Under the pieces are notes generated by a model, which saw nothing but the letters and a program-made list of their open reading frames with translations, ran no database searches and was not told the origin of the DNA. 64,000 nt of DNA, taken from assembly GCF_003386235.1 (NCBI RefSeq), contig NZ_QRDZ01000022.1:106658-170657 (forward strand). The letters are read 5' to 3'. Below are positions 51,969-59,459 of the stretch, one piece after another (positions within the stretch are counted from its first letter, which is position 1; every line of letters starts with the position of its first letter). Position numbers and translations under genes: made by a program. The DNA is from Cohnella phaseoli (GTDB lineage: Bacteria > Bacillota > Bacilli > Paenibacillales > Paenibacillaceae).

Positions 51969-51986
51969 GATTCCTCGCGCGAGAAG

Positions 51987-52700
51987 CTAGAAGAATCTCT
52001 CGATCGTATAGTTGGAGAAGTCGCCGCGGAATACGCCGAAGCTGTATTCCAACGGTTTATTGTCGGAGAGATAAGTGAAGGTTTTGACCTGCAAACACGG
52101 CGAGCCTTCCTTAATGCCCAGCAGCTTCTTGGCGACTTTGTCCGCAAGAATCGGCTTAAGCTGTTCCACGGAACGATGCGCTTTAAGCTGATATTTGGAT
52201 TCAAGGAATTCGAACAACGAACCGTCGCTGTAATCGTTCACCAGGCCGGGAGCCAGATCCCACGAAATGTAGGTTGTCTCGTAGATAAGCGGTTCGCCGT
52301 CCGCATACCGAACGCGCAATAGTTGGTTGATCGGGGAATTAAGCGGCGCCTGTAAAAATTCGTTTAGCGGCGCTTCGGCGGGAATCACCTTTGCCTCGAT
52401 AATTCTGCTCGACGGCTCCTTGCCCTGCATCATGATGTCTTCGGAAAAGCTTCGCGTCTGAATCAGGTGGAGCTCCTTGCGCTTAACGAACGTTCCTCTA
52501 CCCTGGATTCGTTCAAGTATGCCCTGCGTCTCAAGCTCGCTGAGCGCCAATCGAATCGTCGTTCGGCTTGCAGAATACAGCGTGCACAGATCGGCTTCTG
52601 TCGGCAATCTTTCGCCGACGGCATAAACGCCCGATTGAATTTGTTTGAGCAACTGCTCTCTAATATGAAAGTATAAGGAGTTTCCCGATCTCTTTGTCAT
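51987..52700 (-). CDS. GntR family repressor with UTRA domain
   Basis: 237 residues. Winged helix at 1-75 (LYFHIREQLLKQIQSGVYAV, LYSASRTTIRLALSELETQG, ERIQGRGTFV) followed by a UTRA ligand domain (about 90-235; NQLLRVRYADGEPLIYETTY). HutC/NagR-type regulators sense small metabolites, often sugar phosphates. Placed between the ABC operon and the kinase-GH4 operon and near three copies of a shared motif, it is the probable repressor of both. GGAGG precedes ATG 52700. Confidence 0.94.
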   Translation of the reverse strand: MTKRSGNSLYFHIREQLLKQIQSGVYAVGERLPTEADLCTLYSASRTTIRLALSELETQGILERIQGRGTFVKRKELHLIQTRSFSEDIMMQGKEPSSRIIEAKVIPAEAPLNEFLQAPLNSPINQLLRVRYADGEPLIYETTYISWDLAPGLVNDYSDGSLFEFLESKYQLKAHRSVEQLKPILADKVAKKLLGIKEGSPCLQVKTFTYLSDNKPLEYSFGVFRGDFSNYTIERFF

Positions 52701-52731
52701 TACAAACTGCCTCCGATACCAGTATTGATTT

Positions 52732-52740
52732 ATTATATCA
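52732..52740 (-). promoter_or_regulatory. extended -10 promoter of the GntR gene
   Basis: On the minus strand TGATATAAT (52740-52732) is an extended -10 element with only a weak -35. It lies about 30 bases before the GntR start. Confidence 0.5.
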
Positions 52741-52973
52741 CATGTGCTTCTTGGCTTAAATCCACCAAAAGGTAGTTACAAATAAAAAGATTTAATTTTT
52801 TTTTAAAAGTTTAATCATTACCTTTGATCATACTCGACGAGAATGCATGCTCAACCCGGGGTCCTTTCACATGAAATGTTACCCTTAAATTATAAATTAA
52901 TTCCAAAATAATTGGAATCATTTCCTATGTCATTCGAAACAATTCATGAATACTCATCGTTTAATACTTTTGT
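52741..52973. other. AT-rich divergent region upstream of GntR and kinase genes
   Basis: No gene is seen. It holds a 7-bp inverted repeat ATTCCAA/TTGGAAT (52900-52906, 52912-52918) and long A/T tracts that may bend DNA. Nothing else is recognised. Confidence 0.4.
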
Positions 52974-53002
52974 TTTACATTTGTAGTAATGAATATTATA
53001 AT
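52974..53002 (+). promoter_or_regulatory. promoter of the kinase-GH4 operon with operator in the spacer
   Basis: TTTACA (52974-52979), 17 bases, TATAAT (52997-53002). The spacer contains TTGTAGTAATGAA (52981-52993), sharing the first nine bases of TTGTAGTAACAAT found at the other two promoters, so the same repressor probably acts here. Confidence 0.72.
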
Positions 53003-53081
53003 TCGTTTATTGGTATTAACAAATTGGTGATTGATGCTGTAAATGAGACAACTGTAGAGATGGACTGAAAGGAGCTGACCT

Positions 53082-54056
53082 ATGCGATATTTTGCAGGGG
53101 TAGATGGAGGCGGCAGCAAAACCTACTCGCTTGTCGTCGATGAAGCAGGAAATGTGCTAGGTTCTGGCTTGGCGGGATGCGGCAATCATCAAATCATCGG
53201 CGCGGAAGCGGCGGTGACGAACATTAGCGAATCTTTGCATGAAGCGCTTCGGCAAGCGGACCTGAAGGAAGAGAAGTTAAGCTTTGTCCAGTTCGGCCTG
53301 GCAGGAGCGGACAGACCTTTCGATATGAATAGGCTGCAACCGGAAATTTCGCGACAGATGAATTTGCAACAGACGGATATCGTATGCGATACGATGGAGG
53401 GCTTGCGTGTGGGCAGTCCGACGAACACGGGAGTTGTGCTTGTCTGCGGCAGCAATACGAATGCAGCCGGACGCAACGAGAAGGGGCAAACCGTGCAAGT
53501 AGGAGGGTTTAACGATCTGTTCGGCGATCGGGCGGGCGGCTATCACCTGGCTTTTCAAGCCTTCAGCAGAACCGTCCGCTGCTGGGACGGCCGAGAGCCG
53601 CACAGCATACTCGTCGACAAGGTCCCTGCAGCGCTGGGGTTTGACAGCATGGAGACGATGATCGAACGATGCTTGGATGACGAAATCGTCGAAGCCCCGC
53701 TTCAACTGTCTTACGTGGTGCACGAAGCGGCAAGGGAAGGCGACTGGCTGTCGATTGAACTGCTGACCAACATGGGCAGGGAGCTTGGCCTAGCCGCTGC
53801 AGCCGTTATCCACAAGCTTGGCGGGTTTAGCGGCCACATCGTTCCGGTTGTATTAACCGGTAGCATTCTGCAATCCGGGAGGAATCCCGAGCTGCTTGAA
53901 GCGCTGAAGAAGGAGGTCTCCGCGACTCACGCTTCGTGCACGTTTGTCATTCCGCAGCTCGTTCCCGTATTCGGATCCGTCATGCTGGCCATGGATCGTC
54001 TGGGAATTGCCGTTACAGAACAAATCGCGGAAAAATTTACGAACTTCGGAGGATAA
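53082..54056 (+). CDS. BadF/BadG-type ATPase, GlcNAc kinase-like sugar kinase
   Basis: 324 residues of the ASKHA fold. N-terminal phosphate loop AGVDGGGSKTYSLVVDEAGN, then GLAGADRPF, the second phosphate motif VVLVCGSNTNAAG and the adenosine-side VPVVLTGSILQSGRNPEL. The group includes N-acetylglucosamine and glucosamine kinases. The ribosome site of the GH4 gene overlaps its stop, so the two are made together. A kinase acting on an imported disaccharide would supply the phosphorylated substrate that GH4 needs; monosaccharide phosphorylation is the alternative. Confidence 0.88.
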   Translation: MRYFAGVDGGGSKTYSLVVDEAGNVLGSGLAGCGNHQIIGAEAAVTNISESLHEALRQADLKEEKLSFVQFGLAGADRPFDMNRLQPEISRQMNLQQTDIVCDTMEGLRVGSPTNTGVVLVCGSNTNAAGRNEKGQTVQVGGFNDLFGDRAGGYHLAFQAFSRTVRCWDGREPHSILVDKVPAALGFDSMETMIERCLDDEIVEAPLQLSYVVHEAAREGDWLSIELLTNMGRELGLAAAAVIHKLGGFSGHIVPVVLTGSILQSGRNPELLEALKKEVSATHASCTFVIPQLVPVFGSVMLAMDRLGIAVTEQIAEKFTNFGG

Positions 54057-54060
54057 CGAA

Positions 54061-55386
54061 ATGAAAAAAGACGGATTAAAAATTGCAGTTATTGGCGGCG
54101 GTTCCTCTTATACGCCGGAGCTAATCGACGGATTGATTCGTTACTATGACGAATTTCCGGTTGCAGAGCTTTATCTGGTCGATATTGAGCCAGGCGCAGA
54201 CAAGCTGAAAATCATTGGAGACTTGGCGCAGCGGATGATCGACGCCAGCGGCAAACCGATCAAGCTGCATACGACGATGGATCGCCGCGAAGCGATCAGA
54301 GGCGCGGATTTCGTGACGACTCAAATCCGCGTAGGCATGTTGGACGCTCGTTCGCGCGACGAGAAGATTCCACTGCTGTTCGGTCTAATCGGGCAAGAGA
54401 CGACCGGCGCAGGCGGGTTCGCCAAAGCGCTGAGAACGATTCCGGTTATTCTGGACATTTGCCGCGAAATCGAAGAGCTTGCGCCTGACGCTTTCTTAAT
54501 TAATTTTACGAATCCGGCAGGCTTGGTGACGGAAGCGGTCAATAAGCATACGAAAGTGAAATCCGTTGGCTTGTGCAACCTGCCGATCGGCAACAAGATG
54601 CAAATCGCGGAGCTTTACGATGTGGATCAGCGCGACCTGTATATCGAGATGGTCGGGATCAATCATCTGAACTGGACGACTAAGGTGGTCATTGACGGGA
54701 AAGATCAAACGCAGGATTTTCTTACGAAGATTGCGGGTAGAAGCGGATTTTCTATGAAGAACATCCCCGACCTGGAATGGGATGCGGAATTCATTACTTC
54801 TGTCGGCGCATTGCCTTGTGCCTATCATCGTTACTATTACATGAAAGAAGAAATGTTCCGCGAACTGAATACCACCTTCCAAGAAACCGGCAAAACGAGA
54901 GCGGACGATGTCAAAGAAGTGGAGGCGGAGCTGTTCGAGCTTTATACTCAACCTGAACTCGTATCTAAGCCGCCTCAGCTGGAAAAACGCGGAGGCGCCT
55001 ATTACTCCGAGGCCGCCGTCCAGCTAATGAAATCGATCTACAACGATAGCGGAGATATTCAGGTGGTGAACGTTCGCAACGGAGGAGTTATCTCCTGCTT
55101 GCCTGAGGACGCCGCGATCGAAGTCAACTGCGTGATTAAATCGGACGGTCCACATCCGATCGTGTTAAGCGGAGAGCTTCCGCCGCAAATTAGAGGGCTG
55201 CTGCAAGTTGTGAAGGCCTACGAGGAATTAACCGTTCAAGCGGCAGTATTCGGCGATTACCATGCCGCGCTGCAGGCGCTCACGATCCACCCGTTAGTCG
55301 GGGACGAACAGCTCGCCAAATCGTTAATCGGCGAGATTCTTGCGCAGAATGCGGCCTATCTGCCTCAATTTGCAAAGAACGACTAA
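54061..55386 (+). CDS. GH4 6-phospho-beta-glucosidase-like enzyme
   Basis: 441 residues from ATG 54061 with GGAGG upstream; the longer frame overlaps the kinase gene. GH4 hallmarks: NAD site KIAVIGGGSSYTPELIDGLI, VTTQIRVGMLDARSRDEKIP, GQETTGAGGFAKALRTIPV, the metal-binding region FINFTNPAGLVTEAV and VGLCNLPIG, GINHLNWTTKV. GH4 enzymes use NAD+ and Mn2+ to cleave mostly 6-phospho-glycosides by oxidation-elimination. Beta preference is inferred from CNLP and overall LicH/CelF style. No PTS genes are near. Confidence 0.92.
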   Translation: MKKDGLKIAVIGGGSSYTPELIDGLIRYYDEFPVAELYLVDIEPGADKLKIIGDLAQRMIDASGKPIKLHTTMDRREAIRGADFVTTQIRVGMLDARSRDEKIPLLFGLIGQETTGAGGFAKALRTIPVILDICREIEELAPDAFLINFTNPAGLVTEAVNKHTKVKSVGLCNLPIGNKMQIAELYDVDQRDLYIEMVGINHLNWTTKVVIDGKDQTQDFLTKIAGRSGFSMKNIPDLEWDAEFITSVGALPCAYHRYYYMKEEMFRELNTTFQETGKTRADDVKEVEAELFELYTQPELVSKPPQLEKRGGAYYSEAAVQLMKSIYNDSGDIQVVNVRNGGVISCLPEDAAIEVNCVIKSDGPHPIVLSGELPPQIRGLLQVVKAYEELTVQAAVFGDYHAALQALTIHPLVGDEQLAKSLIGEILAQNAAYLPQFAKND

Positions 55387-55418
55387 TACCTAGGACCTCA
55401 TATAGCGTCATAAATAAT

Positions 55419-55472
55419 GAAGAGGCATCGACTCCCTTTCACTTGGGGAAGTTAATGCCTCTTCTATCTTAT
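55419..55472 (+). terminator. terminator of kinase-GH4 operon
   Basis: GAAGAGGCAT (55419-55428) pairs with ATGCCTCTTC (55455-55464); an inner CCC/GGG pairing tightens the loop, and TATCTTATTT follows. It marks the right edge of the accessory block, directly against yabA. Confidence 0.75.
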
Positions 55473-55843
55473 TTACTCAAAAACGACAAGCAGAACAAGC
55501 AATCGCCTTCCATACGCAAATGACCGTAATACACGTTGCAAATATGGAAGCCTTCATGATAGAGCCGGGCGAGATTGTCATAGCCTTCTCCGACGCCGGC
55601 GTTTGCAGCGGAAGCGTAGTCTTCGTTCCCCTTGACGGCAGCCGGTTCTTCCACCGCTTCTTGGGTGACCGCTACAGATTCCGTTTCCCGCTTCAGTACT
55701 TTTCTGAGCTGCTGATTCTCGATTCTGAGCCGCTGGTTCTCCTCCAGCAGTTCCTTGAACTTCAGCTTCAGATCTCCGAATTCGGCATACACTTTACCCA
55801 AATTCGATTCCAGTTCATCCATATGAAGAAAAGTGTCTTTCAT
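55469..55843 (-). CDS. yabA: replication initiation control protein YabA
   Basis: 124 residues. N-terminal leucine-zipper-like coiled coil (MDELESNLGKVYAEFGDLKL, LLEENQRLRIENQQLRKVLK), a variable linker, and a C-terminal zinc-binding domain with His in EGFHICNVYYGHLR and Cys in DCLFCLSF. YabA tetramers bind DnaA and DnaN and restrain over-initiation of replication. It is the last gene of the conserved right-hand cluster here; its normal follower trmN6 lies 49 kb to the left. Confidence 0.94.
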   Translation of the reverse strand: MKDTFLHMDELESNLGKVYAEFGDLKLKFKELLEENQRLRIENQQLRKVLKRETESVAVTQEAVEEPAAVKGNEDYASAANAGVGEGYDNLARLYHEGFHICNVYYGHLRMEGDCLFCLSFLSK

Positions 55844-55897
55844 GAACAGATATCCACCTCAAGGCATCCGCTATGTCATTTCGGAAGGTTCTGTCAC

Positions 55898-56698
55898 TCA
55901 CTTCAAGACGACATCGTCGAAGGGCAGTTCTTTGACCTTGCCCAGCTCGAACAGCTGTACGTGAACGCTGCGAGAGCCAAGGTTGATACCAACGACTTTG
56001 CCCTCTCCCAGCGACGTCACGACCGTCTTGCCTACCGCTGGCAATTCTTCTTTAGCACTTTCATAGTTGTCGTGCTCGTACTTCAAGCAACACATTAAGC
56101 GGCCGCATAGGCCGGAGATCTTCGTCGGATTAAGCGAAAGATTCTGGTCCTTCGCCATCTTGATGGATACCGGTTCGAAATCTCCCAGCCAGGAGGAGCA
56201 GCACAGCACTCGCCCGCACGGCCCAATTCCGCCAAGCATCTTGGCCTCGTCGCGCACCCCGATCTGACGCAGCTCGATTCGAGTTCGGAATACGCCGGCC
56301 AAATCCTTCACCAGCTCCCGGAAGTCGACGCGCCCTTCAGCCGTGAAGTAAAAAATGATTTTATTCCGGTCAAACGTGTATTCCACGTCTACGAGCTTCA
56401 TCTTAAGCGCGTGATCCTTGATTTTCTGCAGTCCGACGGTAAATGCACTCTTGGCTGCGTTGCGGTTCTCCTCGACAGCTTTGGCGTCGGGATCTCCCGC
56501 GATGCGAATGACCTTCTTCAGGGGAAGAACGACATCCTCTTCTCCTACCGTCTTCGGGCCGACGACGACTTTGCCGTATTCAACGCCGCGTGCCGTCTCC
56601 ACGATGACATGCTGATCTTTGGATACCGGATGCTCGGCGGGATCGAAATAATAGATTTTGCCCGCTTTCTTGAAGCGGACTCCCACCACATCGTACAA
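55898..56698 (-). CDS. ricT: RicT (YaaT), PSP1 family regulatory protein
   Basis: 266 residues. PSP1 domain with IIFYFTAEGRVDFRELVKDL and the iron-sulfur-related cysteines GPCGRVLCCSSWLGDF and GLCGRLMCCLKYEHDNYE. In Bacillus RicT works with RicA and RicF to stimulate RNase Y-dependent mRNA processing and promotes sporulation and competence. Two bases separate it from holB, so they are co-transcribed. Confidence 0.96.
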   Translation of the reverse strand: MYDVVGVRFKKAGKIYYFDPAEHPVSKDQHVIVETARGVEYGKVVVGPKTVGEEDVVLPLKKVIRIAGDPDAKAVEENRNAAKSAFTVGLQKIKDHALKMKLVDVEYTFDRNKIIFYFTAEGRVDFRELVKDLAGVFRTRIELRQIGVRDEAKMLGGIGPCGRVLCCSSWLGDFEPVSIKMAKDQNLSLNPTKISGLCGRLMCCLKYEHDNYESAKEELPAVGKTVVTSLGEGKVVGINLGSRSVHVQLFELGKVKELPFDDVVLK

Positions 56699-56700
56699 AT

Positions 56701-57678
56701 CTACCCCTCCCGCACGTTCACCAGAAATTGCTCCAGCGCCAGTTGCGGCGCTACGTGAGCTTTAATTCTCCTTGCCGCCGTCAGTGCGGATTCCATAATC
56801 CTTACCCAGGACCCGATCGGACGGCTCCAAGCCGTCTTGGAAATCCACTCCGCCTGGTCCGGGAACACCATATAGCTCTGACGGTCGGTCATTGCGTAAA
56901 TCATATCTCTATACCACAAAGCTAACAATTGTAGCAAAATGTCAACATGTTCGGCGAGTTCCGTCTTAAACACCTGCTGCTGCGCTTGAAGCATACTGGC
57001 GGCGAACCGGGACGGACTCTCCTTGCCTAATTGTATCACTACGTTTCGGATATCTGCAAACCAATTCTCGTCTGCCAATTTTCGGCTGGCCCCGAGTCCT
57101 GGCGACAAATGAACGGCCGCCCGCGCGAGCAGCGGCGATTTGCCTTCCTGCACGAGAATATTTTCCAACGCTTGCCGATCGCCCGGAACGAAAGGTACGA
57201 GCTGCGTCCGCGACAGAATCGTCGGCAGCACGGCCTGTGCGCTCGGGGCAAGCAGGATGGCGACGACGGGAGAAGGGGGCTCCTCCAGAAATTTAAGCAG
57301 GCTGTTGCTCGCCTGGGTCGTCATCGTCTCCGCCGATTCGATGATATATATTTTATAGCCCGCTCCGGAGCTGCGATACGAGAGCTCCCGCTGCAGCGAA
57401 CGAATCTGCTCGATCTTCACCGTTGCTCCGTCCGGTCGAATGATATGAAGATCCGGATGATTGCCATGGAGCACCTTGCGGCATTCCAGACATTCTCCGC
57501 AAGCGTCGCTGCCGCCCCTCTCGCAAAAAATCGCCTGCGCGAACGCCTGCGCCATCTCCATCCGTCCCGAGCCGGGCGTTCCCGCGAACAGGTAGGCATG
57601 CGCAAGCCGATTCGCCGCAAGCGCGTTGCGCAGAAGCGACTTCGCCCTGTCTTGTCCTGCAATCTGTTGAAAGCCCAT
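56701..57678 (-). CDS. holB: DNA polymerase III delta-prime subunit
   Basis: 325 residues. AAA clamp-loader fold: QIAGQDRAKSLLRNALAANR, P-loop FAGTPGSGRMEMAQAF, zinc module Cys in CERGGSDACGECLECRKV, and NSLLKFLEEPPSPVVAILL. It is part of the clamp loader that places the DnaN ring. The start is followed by the PSP1 gene as in Bacillus. Confidence 0.96.
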   Translation of the reverse strand: MGFQQIAGQDRAKSLLRNALAANRLAHAYLFAGTPGSGRMEMAQAFAQAIFCERGGSDACGECLECRKVLHGNHPDLHIIRPDGATVKIEQIRSLQRELSYRSSGAGYKIYIIESAETMTTQASNSLLKFLEEPPSPVVAILLAPSAQAVLPTILSRTQLVPFVPGDRQALENILVQEGKSPLLARAAVHLSPGLGASRKLADENWFADIRNVVIQLGKESPSRFAASMLQAQQQVFKTELAEHVDILLQLLALWYRDMIYAMTDRQSYMVFPDQAEWISKTAWSRPIGSWVRIMESALTAARRIKAHVAPQLALEQFLVNVREG

Positions 57679-57702
57679 CTAAAGAAACTCCTTAGTCGAA
57701 AC

Positions 57703-58146
57703 TCAAAATGCGATATTAATCAGAAGGCCGCGAATTTCTCCGACCTTCTGCAGCAGATCGATCCGCCCCTCTTCGCTCTGCAACAGCTCTTCTCCCATAC
57801 CTACTAGCATCGCGTCGACCTCTTCAAGCAGCTTGTAGCGCTTGCCGCGGCCTCTACGGTCCCAGCCCCGCGTCTCCTTCAAGGCAATGCCGCGGCGCAC
57901 CGTATCTTCCAGAAACGCTTTGACCATCTGCCGATACAGCACCAGCTCCCGAATCGTCATCGAACGGGTAAGCCGATCCCCTTGCATTCGGATGTCCTCC
58001 AGCTTGCGCTGCAGCTCCTCATGCGTTCGCTGTTCGTCCTGCTGCTGCATCAGATCGCCGAAGCTTTGCGATTGGGCAGGTCTTGCCGGCAGTTCTCCCC
58101 GTTGAATCGTCTTGCCGACGGGATATAGCCCCGGTTGGATCTTCAT
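57703..58146 (-). CDS. yaaR: YaaR family protein (DUF327)
   Basis: 147 residues, helical, with the DUF327 core (RMQGDRLTRSMTIRELVLYR and KYR-like GRGKRYKLLEEVDAMLVGMG). The function is not established. It keeps the conserved place between darA and holB in the cluster. Confidence 0.9.
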   Translation of the reverse strand: MKIQPGLYPVGKTIQRGELPARPAQSQSFGDLMQQQDEQRTHEELQRKLEDIRMQGDRLTRSMTIRELVLYRQMVKAFLEDTVRRGIALKETRGWDRRGRGKRYKLLEEVDAMLVGMGEELLQSEEGRIDLLQKVGEIRGLLINIAF

Positions 58147-58168
58147 GTCCGTTCACACCGCCCAACCG

Positions 58169-58498
58169 TTAGAAATGTTCGAACCGTTCTACCGGAAGCA
58201 CGAATACGGCAGCCCCGCCTACCTGCACCTCGACCGGGAAAGGAATGTACGAATCCGCCGCTCCGCTAACAGGCGACACTGGCGTGACCAGCTGGTCCCG
58301 CACTTTACAGCTTGAACGAATCACGTCCAGGGCGCTCTGTACCCGATCGTCCTCAATCCCGATCAGGAACGTCGTATTGCCGGCACGAAGGAATCCCCCC
58401 GTACTCGCCAGCTTTGTTGCCCGGAACCCTTCCTTGATCAATGCATTGGACAACCGGTTGCTGTCCTTATCCTGAATAACCGCAATCAGCAATTTCAT
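58169..58498 (-). CDS. darA: PII-like c-di-AMP receptor DarA (YaaQ/PstA)
   Basis: 109 residues. The start KLLIAVIQDKDSNRLSNALI and the loop GFRATKLASTGGFLRAGNTT are typical of the family, as is FLIGIEDDRVQSALDVI. The trimeric protein binds cyclic di-AMP; its downstream target is not settled. Its presence along with a c-di-AMP riboswitch supports active c-di-AMP signalling. Confidence 0.95.
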   Translation of the reverse strand: MKLLIAVIQDKDSNRLSNALIKEGFRATKLASTGGFLRAGNTTFLIGIEDDRVQSALDVIRSSCKVRDQLVTPVSPVSGAADSYIPFPVEVQVGGAAVFVLPVERFEHF

Positions 58499-58599
58499 AG
58501 TCAGGCCTCCTCGTAATGAAATAGCGGTCTGTCGATGTTGGATTTACTTCTACTTAATATAAATTGGACACTTACACGCTAAAACCCTTTTTTAAATGG

Positions 58600-59232
58600 C
58601 TATGCCAGCGATTTCTCCACCAGCACCCACGCCGCTTCCGCCAGACGTGCGGGCTCTTCGCTTGCATCCAGCGTACGGATTCGCTCCGGAAACTTCTCCG
58701 CGATCTGCAAATATCCGTCACGAACCTTGCGATGAAAAGCCAGCCCTTCCAAGTCGAGCCGATTGACCTCGCGGTGTTGGTTCTCCGCGATTCTGGCCAA
58801 TCCGACCTCGGGGTCCAGATCCAAGTATAAAGTAAGATCGGGCATGCAATCCTCGATGGCGAAACGGTTGATGTCCCACACCTTGTCTACGCCCAGCCCC
58901 CGAGCATGGCCTTGATAGACTAGACTGCTGTCCACGAAACGATCGCAGATCACGATACTCCCCCGCTTCAACGCCGGCATGACGATCTCCACCAGATGCT
59001 GCCTGCGGGCTGCCGCATACAGCAGCGCTTCCGTCCTCGCATCCATCTTCGTATTCTTCGTATCCAGAATAATGCTTCGGATCGATTCTGCAATCGGACT
59101 GCCCCCCGGCTCGCGGGTCCGGATTGTCCTCCTCTTCGTTTCCTTATATATTCTCTCAGTCAATTGCGTGATTAGCGTCGTCTTACCCGCTCCATCCCCG
59201 CCTTCAATCGTGATGAACAATCCGCCCTGCAC
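58600..59232 (-). CDS. tmk: thymidylate kinase
   Basis: About 211 residues from GTG 59232, with AAAGGGG upstream; the open frame to 59301 runs into a palindromic repeat and is unlikely. P-loop FITIEGGDGAGKTTLI, DRFVDSSLVYQGHARGLG (DRY/DRF motif) and LYLDLDPEVGLARI are present. It phosphorylates dTMP to dTDP. Length matches Bacillus Tmk. It sits downstream of a MITE-like element that separates it from the preceding gene. Confidence 0.96.
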   Translation of the reverse strand: MQGGLFITIEGGDGAGKTTLITQLTERIYKETKRRTIRTREPGGSPIAESIRSIILDTKNTKMDARTEALLYAAARRQHLVEIVMPALKRGSIVICDRFVDSSLVYQGHARGLGVDKVWDINRFAIEDCMPDLTLYLDLDPEVGLARIAENQHREVNRLDLEGLAFHRKVRDGYLQIAEKFPERIRTLDASEEPARLAEAAWVLVEKSLA

Positions 59233-59261
59233 TCCGCTTTCCCCTTTCAGCCGTTGCCTAT

Positions 59262-59459
59262 ATAAGTTGAACCAATGAAGGGAAAGCCCATTGCATTCCA
59301 AAAGGGATGGTTTTGCCGACTTCAGACAGGTTGTTTTGGGCTGCTTGGATCGATAAGAACTTTATAGGTAAGCAGCCCAAAGCCAAAACTCGCGGCAAAA
59401 CCATTCCCTTTCTTCATTCCATTGGGCTATCTCTTCGAGGTATCTTTGGTTCAACTTAT
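59262..59459. mobile_element. palindromic MITE-like element upstream of tmk
   Basis: A 198-bp non-coding palindrome. Ends are ATAAGTTGAACCAA and TTGGTTCAACTTAT (14 bp, perfect). Inner arms also match: AAAGGGATGGTTTTGCCG with CGGCAAAACCATTCCCTTT, and GGGCTGCTT with AAGCAGCCC near the centre. It begins directly after the stop codon of the membrane-protein gene and ends about 30 bases before tmk. Transcribed as RNA it would fold into one long hairpin. Confidence 0.7.

Noticed and set aside
53944..54060. Extended GH4 start inside the kinase gene
   Set aside because: The NAD-binding motif begins right after ATG 54061, which has a GGAGG site; the upstream residues are out-of-frame kinase sequence.
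59233..59301. N-terminal extension of thymidylate kinase
   Set aside because: It is encoded partly by the palindromic element and lacks a ribosome site; the GTG at 59232 gives normal family length.
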